From JAHEJX01 sp041605955 (lineage in GTDB: Bacteria; Actinomycetota; Acidimicrobiia; Spongiisociales; UBA5794), in contig JBFIXI010000048.1 in NCBI GenBank assembly GCA_041605955.1, forward strand, positions 1 to 31,550: a stretch of 31,550 nt of DNA, read 5' to 3'. Both the position numbers and the translations under genes were made by a program. Below, piece by piece: positions 14,897 through 22,127 of the stretch. The number at the start of each line of letters is the position of its first letter. Positions within the stretch are counted from its first letter, which is position 1. Below the pieces are notes generated by a model. The model was not told the DNA's origin. It saw nothing but the letters and a program-made list of their open reading frames with translations, and did no database searches.

Positions 14897-14942
14897 CCGG
14901 CGGCGACACCTGGGTTGCCTCGCGATGGTGTTTCGCCGCCGG
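14897..14942. other. Bulged hairpin in the ABC operon upstream region
   Basis: CCGGCGGCGA pairs with TCGCCGCCGG (10 bp), then after a TT bulge CACC pairs with GGTG, around a 16-nt loop. It could be a second terminator or part of a leader or small RNA. Confidence 0.4.
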
Positions 14943-15040
14943 CACGCGAGTGAAGGGGTAAGGCCATAGGTCGGCTAGAGCGATCGCGTGCCGCCACCGG
15001 CGCCTGTCGGAGCGAACGGCTCAATGGGCCGCTTGCCGAA

Positions 15041-15065
15041 GGGGGGGCCAAAAACAGGCCCTCCC
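15041..15065 (+). other. G-rich leader hairpin with A-rich loop
   Basis: GGGGGGGCC pairs with GGCCCTCCC (one G-U) around AAAAACA. The AAGGGG at its left edge (15039-15044) can alternatively pair with CCCCTT just after the possible start GTG 15079, so the two structures would exclude each other. Confidence 0.4.
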
Positions 15066-15108
15066 GGACGGCCGACGGGTGGCCCCTTGCCGGCCTCGTG
15101 GTCACCGA

Positions 15109-16110
15109 GTGACTGCCCGGACTGCAGCCCCGGTCGATCTGCGCCACCGGCTCAGCCGGGTTCCGGAAGTCGTGGCACTGATCGTGTTCGCTGCGATCTT
15201 CACCTACTTTGCGATCGCCGCCGAGAACTTCGCCACGCCGCTGTCTATCTCCAACATTGCGACGTTCGCCGCCTTCCAAGGAATCGTCGTTGTCGGCGTG
15301 GCCATCCTCATGCTCAGCGGCGAGTTCGACCTCTCGGTCGGGTCCACCTTCGCAGTGGCCAGCTTCGTGTTCGGGTGGTTCTTGGTCAATGGCTACAACC
15401 CGCTGTTCGCCCTCCTCATGGCGCTCGTGGTGTCGGCCGGCCTAGGCCTGATCAACGGGCTGATCGTCGCCTTCACCGGGATTCCCTCGTTCATCACCAC
15501 GCTGGGCACCCTGTTGGCATACCGCGGCATTGCCCGGGCCATCGGTGGCGGAAACCGCATCACCTACCGCGACGAGCCGATAGCACTCTTCGACTGGCTC
15601 AACGCCGACATCGCATGGCTCAACGAGCGTTTCAGCCCGGTCGCCAATTTCCGGGTCTCGATTCTGTGGTTCATCGCGGTGGCGCTGGTAGCCAACTACG
15701 TGATCAAGCGCACCCGATACGGCAACTGGGTCTTCTCCGTCGGAGGTGGGCAAGCGGCGGCCCGCTCGCAAGGGGTTCCGGTTCGGCGGGTGATCATCGT
15801 CAACTTCGTGATCACCGGCCTCCTCGCCGGTTTTGCCAGCACCATTCAGTTCGCGTGGCGGCTCAGCGTCGATCCGCTCCGTGGCGACGGCCTGGAGCTG
15901 GTGGCGGTGGCGGCCGCGGTTATCGGGGGCGTCAAGCTCACCGGCGGATACGGGACGATTCTGGGCGCGGTGCTAGGCATCCTCTTGCTACGCACGCTGG
16001 AGCAAGGTTTGGTTCTCATGGGGGTGGACATCACGATCTTCCGGGCGATTGCCGGGCTGATCCTGATCGTCGCCGTCGTCATCAACACATATCTCTCTAA
16101 AGAGACATGA
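15109..16110 (+). CDS. CUT2 sugar ABC transporter permease (FrcC/RbsC-like)
   Basis: About 333 aa from GTG 15109; GTG 15079 is an alternative and neither has a clear ribosome-binding site. Multiple hydrophobic helices (about 8-10) carry the family motif SGEFDLSVGSTFA, a glycine-rich INGLIVAFTGIPSFITTLGT segment, the cytoplasmic coupling stretch SVGGGQAAARSQGVPVRRV, and VIGGVKLTGGYGTILGAVLG. Such permeases move pentoses, fructose or inositol. It heads an operon with a binding protein, a second permease and an ATPase. Its stop lies 20 nt before the binding protein start. Confidence 0.9.
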   Translation: MTARTAAPVDLRHRLSRVPEVVALIVFAAIFTYFAIAAENFATPLSISNIATFAAFQGIVVVGVAILMLSGEFDLSVGSTFAVASFVFGWFLVNGYNPLFALLMALVVSAGLGLINGLIVAFTGIPSFITTLGTLLAYRGIARAIGGGNRITYRDEPIALFDWLNADIAWLNERFSPVANFRVSILWFIAVALVANYVIKRTRYGNWVFSVGGGQAAARSQGVPVRRVIIVNFVITGLLAGFASTIQFAWRLSVDPLRGDGLELVAVAAAVIGGVKLTGGYGTILGAVLGILLLRTLEQGLVLMGVDITIFRAIAGLILIVAVVINTYLSKET

Positions 16111-16130
16111 AAAAGGAGAAGGAAGACAGC

Positions 16131-18098
16131 ATGCGACGACTACACAGATTCGTTGTGCTGCTGGCAGTGCTGGCTCTCGTCGGCGCCGCCTGCGGCGACG
16201 GCGATGACACCACAACGACCAGCCCGGCGCCCGGAGACACCACCACGGCTGCGCCCGGTGACACCACCACTGCTGCGCCCGGGGACACCAGCAGCACCGT
16301 GTCACCGCCGATTGCGGTTGATCCCGACCGGCCGGTCAAGATCGCCGCCGTGCAGCACGCCTTGTGCGCCTGGGACGCCTTCTGGTGCACCGTCGAGCAG
16401 GGCATCTCCGACGCCTCAGCGTTACTCGACGTCGACGTCACCGTGTTCGGGCCCGACCAGTTCGATCTAGACGCCACTGCGTCGCTGATCGACCAGGCGG
16501 TGGCCGGGGCGCCCGACGCACTGATTCTCACCGTCACCGATCCAGTGCTGTTCAAGGACCCGATCATGCGGGCCATCGACCAGGGGATCCCGGTCATCGC
16601 CTACAACGCCGGCGCCGGACCCGCCGCCGACGGCATTCCCTACTTCACCTACCTCGGGCAAGACGAGTACGCCGGCGGCTTCCTGGGCGGGCAGCGCATG
16701 CTGGCCACGTCGGCGAACATAACCGGAGGGGTCTGCATCAACCACCAGGTCGGCTCGGCCAACCTGGACGCCCGTTGCCAGGGCTTCACCGATGCTCTCT
16801 CTGCGGCCGGCGTTAGCGCCGAGGTGCTCGCCATCTCCGACGACCCGACGGCCTCGCAGACCACGATCAGCGACTACCGAGTGGCCAACCAGGACGTCAA
16901 CGCCTTCCTCACCCTCGGCCCGAACGGCGCCAACCCGTTTTACGGATGGGTGGACGAACTCGACATCGGCAGGCTCTCCCTGCAGGCCGGCGAATGGGTG
17001 CACGGCACGTTCGACACGAGCCCGGAGATCAACGCCAACATCGAGAACGGGCTGACCCTGTTCGGCATCGACCAGCAGCCCTACCTGCAGGGCTACGGCG
17101 CCGTGATGATGGCCACCAACATCGTCCGCTACGGCATCACCCCGGCGCTGCCGGTGACGGCCACCGGTCCCGGATTCGTCACCAGGGATAACGTCGGCGC
17201 CACGGCCGACTCGACCCGCTCGGTGAAGATCATCGCCGTGCAACACGCGTTGTGCGCCTGGGACGCTTTTTGGTGCGTCGTGGAGAAGGGAATCGAGGTG
17301 GCCAAGGGTCAGCTGGGTGTCGAGGTCGACGTGCTCGGCCCGGACACCTTCGACCTGGACGCCACGGCTTCGCTGATCGACCAGGCGGTCACGGCCGCCC
17401 CGGACGCCATCATGCTGACGGTCACCGACAACGTGCTGTTCAAGGACCCGATCCAGCGGGCCATCGACGCCGGCATTCCGGTGCTGGCTTACAACGCAGG
17501 CGCCGGTCCGGACAAGGACGGGATTCCCTACCTGACCTACTTGGGCCAAGATGAGTACGCCGGCGGGTTCCAGGGCGGACAGCGGCTGATCGCCGTCGGC
17601 GGTACCACGGGGGTCTGCATCAACCACCAGGTCGGCTCCAGCAACCTGGACGACCGGTGCCAGGGCTTCACTGATGCCTTCACCGAGGCAGGATTGTCCG
17701 CCGAGGTGCTGGCAATCAGTGACGATCCCACGGCTTCGCAGACCACTATCGGGGACTTCGTCACCGCCAATCCTGACATCGACGCCTTCCTCACCCTGGG
17801 ACCCAATGGGGCCAACCCCTTCTACGGGTATCTCGACGAGACGGGCATGGGAGCCGGAGACGTCATCCACGGAACGTTCGACTTGAGCCCGGAGATCGTC
17901 GAGAACATCAAGGCGGGCGTGACCCAGTTCGGGATCGATCAGCAGCCGTTCCTCCAGGGGTACGGCGGGGTGACCGCGCTCGCGCTGCTGGTCCGGCAGA
18001 ACATCGTCCCGGCGCTGCCGGTGACGCCGACCGGTCCCGGTTTCGTCGACGCCAGCAATGTGGCGATCGTCGAAGCCCTAGCGGGCCAATACCGCTAA
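16131..18098 (+). CDS. Sugar-binding lipoprotein with two tandem substrate-binding domains
   Basis: 655 aa, twice the usual length of RbsB-type proteins. The lipoprotein signal ends in VGAAC, followed by a Thr/Pro linker built of PGDTTTAA repeats. Then come two copies of one periplasmic-binding-protein-type domain: residues ~69-360 and ~365-655. Each has AVQHALCAWDAFWC near its start, FDLDATASLIDQAV, LTVTD-VLFKDPI, YNAGAGP, TYLGQDEYAGGF, GVCINHQVGS-NLD, FLTLGPNGANPFYG and LPVT-TGPGFV. By eye about 70% identical. Four Cys per copy may form disulfides. It starts at ATG 16131 (GGAAG 5 nt upstream) rather than the in-frame ATG 16107. Confidence 0.93.
   Translation: MRRLHRFVVLLAVLALVGAACGDGDDTTTTSPAPGDTTTAAPGDTTTAAPGDTSSTVSPPIAVDPDRPVKIAAVQHALCAWDAFWCTVEQGISDASALLDVDVTVFGPDQFDLDATASLIDQAVAGAPDALILTVTDPVLFKDPIMRAIDQGIPVIAYNAGAGPAADGIPYFTYLGQDEYAGGFLGGQRMLATSANITGGVCINHQVGSANLDARCQGFTDALSAAGVSAEVLAISDDPTASQTTISDYRVANQDVNAFLTLGPNGANPFYGWVDELDIGRLSLQAGEWVHGTFDTSPEINANIENGLTLFGIDQQPYLQGYGAVMMATNIVRYGITPALPVTATGPGFVTRDNVGATADSTRSVKIIAVQHALCAWDAFWCVVEKGIEVAKGQLGVEVDVLGPDTFDLDATASLIDQAVTAAPDAIMLTVTDNVLFKDPIQRAIDAGIPVLAYNAGAGPDKDGIPYLTYLGQDEYAGGFQGGQRLIAVGGTTGVCINHQVGSSNLDDRCQGFTDAFTEAGLSAEVLAISDDPTASQTTIGDFVTANPDIDAFLTLGPNGANPFYGYLDETGMGAGDVIHGTFDLSPEIVENIKAGVTQFGIDQQPFLQGYGGVTALALLVRQNIVPALPVTPTGPGFVDASNVAIVEALAGQYR
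16230..16295 (+). repeat. 24-bp tandem repeat coding the Thr-rich linker
   Basis: Two full 24-bp units (16230-16253, 16254-16277) and a partial third encode PGDTTTAA, PGDTTTAA, PGDTSS. It is a flexible spacer between the lipid anchor and the first binding domain, and a likely site of length variation. Confidence 0.8.
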
Positions 18099-18108
18099 CC
18101 ACCAACCC

Positions 18109-18137
18109 GGTGGGCGGGGCCCCCGGCCCCGCCCACC
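18109..18137 (+). terminator. 13-bp perfect hairpin between binding protein and second permease
   Basis: GGTGGGCGGGGCC pairs perfectly with its complement around CCC, 10 bp after the binding-protein stop and 24 bp before the next start. Placed inside an operon, it probably stops part of the transcripts or protects the 3' end of the upstream message, so the binding protein is made in excess. Confidence 0.65.
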
Positions 18138-18161
18138 ACCATCAAAGGAGCCCAGCGAAGA

Positions 18162-19181
18162 ATGGCGACGGAGCAGGTCGTAGCGCAGCCCAGCGGTGTG
18201 GGGTCAATGATGCGTCGACTGTTCGTCGGCTCGCCGGTGGCTGGGCCGCTGGTCGGCCTGATCGTCGTCTTCACCCTGTTCTCACTGTTCGTCGACAACT
18301 TCCTCACGTGGCGCACCATCTCCGGAATCGTCAATGCCTCGGCACTGATCGGGGTGGTCACCGTGGGGGTGACGATCCTGATGATCGGAGGCGAGTTCGA
18401 TCTGTCGGTCGGAGCTCTGATCGCCATGGGCGCCTATCTGTTTGGCCAGCGGGTCGACAACCCCGTCTGGGCCTTGATCGTCGCTGTCGCGGTCACCGCC
18501 CTGTTCGGCCTCATCAACGGCATCCTGCTGGTCACCACCAACATTCCCTCGTTCATCGTCACACTGGGCACGAGATCGATCTACCGGGGAGTGGTGTGGG
18601 CCTTCATCTCCGGGGGCACGATCCTGGAGCTGACCGAGGATCTGCCCGTGTACGACGTGCTCAACGGCCGCTTCGATCTGCTCAACGACCTCTTCAGCGG
18701 CGCCAATTTCCGGACGTCGGTGATCTGGTTGCTGCTGGTCGTCGCCATCTTCCAATGGCTGCTGTATCGCACCGGGTTCGGTAACCGCGTCTTAGCCACC
18801 GGCGGGGACCTCAACGCCGCCGAGGCGCAAGGGGTGCGGCCCAAACGAGTCAAGCTGGCCACTTTCACCATCTCCGGCGGCTTGGCCGGCTTCGCCGGCG
18901 TGCTGCTGTTCAGCCAGTTCCAGTTTGCCCAGGTCGCCACCGGCGCCGGGTTCGAGCTGGACGCCATCGCGGCCGCAGTGGTCGGCGGGGCTTTGTTGAC
19001 CGGCGGGCTGGGCTCAGTCTGGGGGGCCCTGGTGGGGGTGCTGCTGATCAGCACGTTGCGCACCGGGGTGGTGCTGATGGACCTGCCGTGGATCCCGGCG
19101 GACAATTTTCCCGCCGTAGTCGGGGTGGCGATCGTGGCAGCCGTCATCCTCAACCATTACGTTCGAGAACGCGCCGTCTAG
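18162..19181 (+). CDS. CUT2 sugar ABC transporter permease, second subunit
   Basis: 339 aa with the same plan as the first permease: GGEFDLSVGALIAMG, NGILLVTTNIPSFIVTLGT, coupling segment ATGGDLNAAEAQGVRPKRV and VVGGALLTGGLGSVWGALVG. It is clearly a paralogue rather than a recent duplicate, since many positions differ. The two permeases may pair as a heterodimer. AAAGGAG lies ahead of ATG 18162. Its stop TAG overlaps the ribosome-binding site of the ATPase gene. Confidence 0.93.
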   Translation: MATEQVVAQPSGVGSMMRRLFVGSPVAGPLVGLIVVFTLFSLFVDNFLTWRTISGIVNASALIGVVTVGVTILMIGGEFDLSVGALIAMGAYLFGQRVDNPVWALIVAVAVTALFGLINGILLVTTNIPSFIVTLGTRSIYRGVVWAFISGGTILELTEDLPVYDVLNGRFDLLNDLFSGANFRTSVIWLLLVVAIFQWLLYRTGFGNRVLATGGDLNAAEAQGVRPKRVKLATFTISGGLAGFAGVLLFSQFQFAQVATGAGFELDAIAAAVVGGALLTGGLGSVWGALVGVLLISTLRTGVVLMDLPWIPADNFPAVVGVAIVAAVILNHYVRERAV

Positions 19182-19191
19182 GAGGAGTCCG

Positions 19192-20052
19192 ATGTCCCAT
19201 TTGCTCGAAGTGCGCAACGTTTCGAAAAGATTCGGCACGGTCGTGGCCCTCAACGACGTCAGTGCCCACGTCGACGCGGGTGAGGTGACGTGCATCCTCG
19301 GTGACAATGGCGCGGGTAAGTCGACCCTGATCAAGATCCTGTCCGGGGTTTATCAGGCCGATAGCGGCGAGTACCTCTTCGAAGGCAAGCCGGTGCAGTT
19401 CCATTCACCGCGCGACGCCCTCTCCTCCGGCATCGCTACCGTCTACCAGGACCTGGCGCTGGTGCCGCTGATGCCTATCTGGCGAAACTTCTTCCTGGGC
19501 TCCGAGCCGACTACGGGGTTTTGGCCATTCCGCCGGCTTCGCAAGGCCTTCGCCAAGAAGACGGCCCGGGACGAACTCGCCAAGATGGGGATCCTGCTGA
19601 ACGACACCGAACAGCGCGTCGGGACAATGTCAGGAGGGGAACGCCAGTCGGTAGCGATCTCGCGGGCGATCTACTTCGGGGCCCAAGTGCTGATCCTCGA
19701 CGAGCCCACTGCCGCTCTGGGCGTCAAGCAGTCCGGAGTCGTGCTGCGCTACGTGGTCGAAGCCAAGCGGCGCGGTATCGGAGTGATACTGATCACTCAC
19801 AACCCCCATCACGCCTATCCGGTCGGGGACCATTTCGTGATCCTGCGGCGAGGCGAGGTCTTCGGCGACTTTCGGAAGGAGGAGCTGCCGCTCGACCAGC
19901 TCATCCAGATGATGGCCGGGGGCGCCGACCTGGAGAAGCTCCAGCACGAGCTGGAGCGGGCCGCCGACGACGAGCAGCTCGAGCCGGCGGCGGCCGCAGC
20001 CGAGGACCAGCCGGCCGGGCCCGCCGACACCTCCCCTCCGGCCGACGCATGA
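19192..20052 (+). CDS. Sugar ABC transporter ATP-binding protein, single NBD (FrcA-like)
   Basis: 286 aa. One nucleotide-binding domain: Walker A GDNGAGKST, Q-loop TVYQDLALVP, signature MSGGERQSVAISRA, Walker B VLILDEPTAALG and the switch His in ITHNPHHAYP. Ribose-type systems usually have two fused ATPase domains (RbsA); this one has a single domain like FrcA of the fructose system, so a homodimer would drive the two permeases. A tail of about 50 Glu/Ala/Pro-rich residues follows, with coiled-coil potential (LEKLQHELERAADDEQLE). AGGAGGAG lies ahead of ATG 19192. Confidence 0.94.
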   Translation: MSHLLEVRNVSKRFGTVVALNDVSAHVDAGEVTCILGDNGAGKSTLIKILSGVYQADSGEYLFEGKPVQFHSPRDALSSGIATVYQDLALVPLMPIWRNFFLGSEPTTGFWPFRRLRKAFAKKTARDELAKMGILLNDTEQRVGTMSGGERQSVAISRAIYFGAQVLILDEPTAALGVKQSGVVLRYVVEAKRRGIGVILITHNPHHAYPVGDHFVILRRGEVFGDFRKEELPLDQLIQMMAGGADLEKLQHELERAADDEQLEPAAAAAEDQPAGPADTSPPADA

Positions 20053-20087
20053 ACCTTGCCTGACGCCCGCGTCGTGGGGATGCAGCG

Positions 20088-21023
20088 ATGAGGGTGTGGC
20101 TGACCGGGGGCACCGGCTTCGTCGGCAGCAACGTCGTGCACGTAGCCGTGGCGCAGGGCCACCAGGTGATGACGACGGTGCACAGCTTCGTTCCCCCCGA
20201 GGACGCCGCCTACCTCACCGACCGGGTGGACATGACCGACCGCGCTGCGGTTGCCAAGAGTGTGGCCGCCTTCGAGCCGGATGTAGTGGTGCACAGTGCC
20301 ATCCTCAACGACTGGCAGCAGATGCACGCCGATCGCCGCGTCGCCTGGGACTCCTATGTCGGTGCCACCGGACACGCGGCCGACGCCGCCCGTGAAGTCG
20401 GGGCAGCCTTCGTAGTGGTGTCGACGGATTGGGTGTTCGACGGCACCCAAGGTGGGGCGGACGAGTCGACTCCGCCGAACCCGATCAATCTCTACGGCGT
20501 CCTCAAGATGGCCAGCGAGATCGTGGCGCTGGAGCGCGGCGGCGCCGTCGCCCGAGTATCGGGAGTCAACGGTGTCCACCGGGCCCGTCCCGACACACCG
20601 CGGGCTCAAGATCCCGGTTTCGGGTATTTCCTGGCGTCGATGATCGACTCGCTGCGCGTCGGGCATCCGTTCGTCGTGTGGGAGTCCGACGATATCAATA
20701 TGCGAGCCACGCCCTCGCTGGCTAGTGAAAGCGCCGCTCTCATCCTCACCATCGGCCAGCGCCGCCTCGGCGGGGTCTTCCATTGCTGCGGACGCGACTC
20801 GGCCGGCCGGATGGAGCTCGCCAGGCTGGCATGCGACGTCTTCGAGCTCGACGCCGGCCTGCTGCGCTCAGCGCCGCCACCGCCCGAGGCCATGGCCGGC
20901 ATGACCGTGCCTTTCGATACCAGCCTGACGATGCCCCGCACCGCGGAACTGCTCGATCACGAGCCGACTCCCTTGCCAGAGCTCCTCCGACGGTTTCGCA
21001 ACGAGTATCAACCAGACGGCTGA
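20088..21023 (+). CDS. RmlD-like NAD(P)-dependent sugar reductase family protein
   Basis: 311 aa extended short-chain dehydrogenase. Nucleotide-binding GGTGFVGSN at the N-terminus, DMTDRAAVAKSVAAFEPDVVVHSA, strand STDWVFDGTQGG and the catalytic YGVLK pair (Tyr-x-x-x-Lys) follow the dTDP-4-dehydrorhamnose reductase pattern. It starts 35 bp after the ABC ATPase, so a role in modifying the imported sugar is more likely than rhamnose synthesis, but that is inference. No other rml gene is present. The C-terminus contains a Pro-rich APPPPEAM stretch. Confidence 0.88.
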   Translation: MRVWLTGGTGFVGSNVVHVAVAQGHQVMTTVHSFVPPEDAAYLTDRVDMTDRAAVAKSVAAFEPDVVVHSAILNDWQQMHADRRVAWDSYVGATGHAADAAREVGAAFVVVSTDWVFDGTQGGADESTPPNPINLYGVLKMASEIVALERGGAVARVSGVNGVHRARPDTPRAQDPGFGYFLASMIDSLRVGHPFVVWESDDINMRATPSLASESAALILTIGQRRLGGVFHCCGRDSAGRMELARLACDVFELDAGLLRSAPPPPEAMAGMTVPFDTSLTMPRTAELLDHEPTPLPELLRRFRNEYQPDG

Positions 21024-21089
21024 TCTTCCACCGGGCCATTCGGACGTCAGAGTCGGGCTGCCGAAGGCGGCCATCGGCTCCGTTGGGTG

Positions 21090-22091
21090 TCAAGTGACCG
21101 GGAACGGGAGCTGCCACCACCACGGCACCGGGCTCGACTCGATGGCGACGACCCATTTGACCCACCAGTAGCCGCGCCGCCCCGGGGCGACGAGCCGCGC
21201 CGGGAAGCCGTGACCGGCGGACAGAGGACTCCCGCCGATTCCGGTCACCAGCCACAGCTTGTCGAGATCTCGGGTCGGGAACCGCCGGCTGTAGCCGGTG
21301 GCGGAGCGCACTACGACACTCCGCTCGCTAGTAGTGAGGAGCCGATCCAGCCTCACTCCGCTCCAGAGCTGCTCCGAATACCACCCACCGGTGCAATCGA
21401 GAATCGCGGTCACGTCCTCCACCCCGGCCGCTTGCACCTCTCCGAGCGTCAGCTCGGCTCCGCGTACATTCAGCCGCCAGTCGGCCGCGTCGATGTGCTG
21501 TACGCGGTCGTCGAGCCACGAGGTCACCGGCATCTCCGCCGGGGCGAACGATCCCCGCTCGTGTGAGCCGGTGAAACGGCGATCGGCACCGGCGGCACCG
21601 GTGGCACGCAGCAAGATCTCCCAACCGCCCCAGAGCGCCACCGCGGCCGCGCTCAAGCCGGCCGCACCGAGAAAAGCCCGGCGCCCCAGATCGGTCTGGC
21701 GGACCCGGATCGGATGAGACCGGTAATGCAGCCATACCAGGAGCAACGCCCCGAGGCCCGATCCGATGTGGATTTGCATGACGGTCAACGGTCCAATGGA
21801 ACGCGTCCCGGTGGCACTGTGCAACAGACCGCTAGCGGCCGTGACCGCAATCAGGAACAGGAGACCGACCGACAACCAGCGGGTCGAACGGCGGCGGGCC
21901 AGACCGCGCCGCACCACGGCCGACTTCCACGGGGCGAGCAGCAGTATCGCCACCGCCACGACGCCGTGGATCGTCGCCGGGTCGACGGCCCAATCGACCC
22001 CGATCGCATTGGAGAACAAACCGGTGAGCACCGCCAGCGGCGTGAGCAACAGCAGCGCCAGGTTGGTGCGACGGCGGGCGGCGGTGGTCAT
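21090..22091 (-). CDS. Membrane molybdopterin oxidoreductase (sulfite-oxidase fold) with cytochrome-b-like N-terminus
   Basis: 333 aa. Four membrane segments (residues ~8-30, 40-56, 72-91, 102-122) carry His42, His91, His108, His122 and His126, possible haem ligands. Then GRRAFLGAAG at ~136-145 is a twin-arginine-like motif leading into a fifth hydrophobic segment. Residues ~170-333 are a sulfite-oxidase-type molybdopterin domain with the Mo ligand Cys233 (ILDCTGGWYSEQLWSGVRL) and HGFPARLVAPGRRGYWWVKW. It looks like a fusion of the membrane partner and the catalytic part of YedYZ/MsrPQ-like systems. The gene follows the acyl-CoA synthetase by 36 bp. The substrate is unknown. Confidence 0.85.
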   Translation of the reverse strand: MTTAARRRTNLALLLLTPLAVLTGLFSNAIGVDWAVDPATIHGVVAVAILLLAPWKSAVVRRGLARRRSTRWLSVGLLFLIAVTAASGLLHSATGTRSIGPLTVMQIHIGSGLGALLLVWLHYRSHPIRVRQTDLGRRAFLGAAGLSAAAVALWGGWEILLRATGAAGADRRFTGSHERGSFAPAEMPVTSWLDDRVQHIDAADWRLNVRGAELTLGEVQAAGVEDVTAILDCTGGWYSEQLWSGVRLDRLLTTSERSVVVRSATGYSRRFPTRDLDKLWLVTGIGGSPLSAGHGFPARLVAPGRRGYWWVKWVVAIESSPVPWWWQLPFPVT

Positions 22092-22098
22092 CTACCGA

Positions 22099-22104
22099 AT
22101 TCTG
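22099..22104 (-). promoter_or_regulatory. -10-like element (molybdopterin enzyme)
   Basis: CAGAAT on the minus strand, then 7 nt, then ATG 22091. It keeps A2, A4, A5 and T6. There is no Shine-Dalgarno sequence, so leaderless translation or read-through from the upstream gene are both possible. Confidence 0.3.
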
Positions 22105-22127
22105 CCCGGGATCCCGCTACCGCGCAT

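Larger units (their letters stand above)
14712..15108. other. Intergenic and leader region before the sugar ABC operon
   Basis: About 400 bp without a credible gene. It holds the glnK terminator, a bulged hairpin at 14897-14942, and a G-rich hairpin at 15041-15065 whose left arm could instead pair with CCCCTT downstream. No -10 element with the 6-7 nt spacing lies before the first permease, so this operon probably has a leader RNA, unlike many genes here. I recognise no known riboswitch class. Confidence 0.5.

Noticed and set aside
15079..15081. GTG 15079 as start of the first permease
   Set aside because: Not excluded, but the extra ten residues are Arg/Pro/His-rich and unlike permease N-termini, and the region may form leader hairpins. 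GTG 15109 was preferred.
16467..17870. 467-codon open frame antisense to the binding protein
   Set aside because: Its internal repetition only mirrors the duplicated domains on the other strand; no family or ribosome-binding site.
16335..18098. Binding-protein duplication as an assembly artefact
   Set aside because: The copies differ at many residues and by small indels, so they are two diverged units rather than one read twice.
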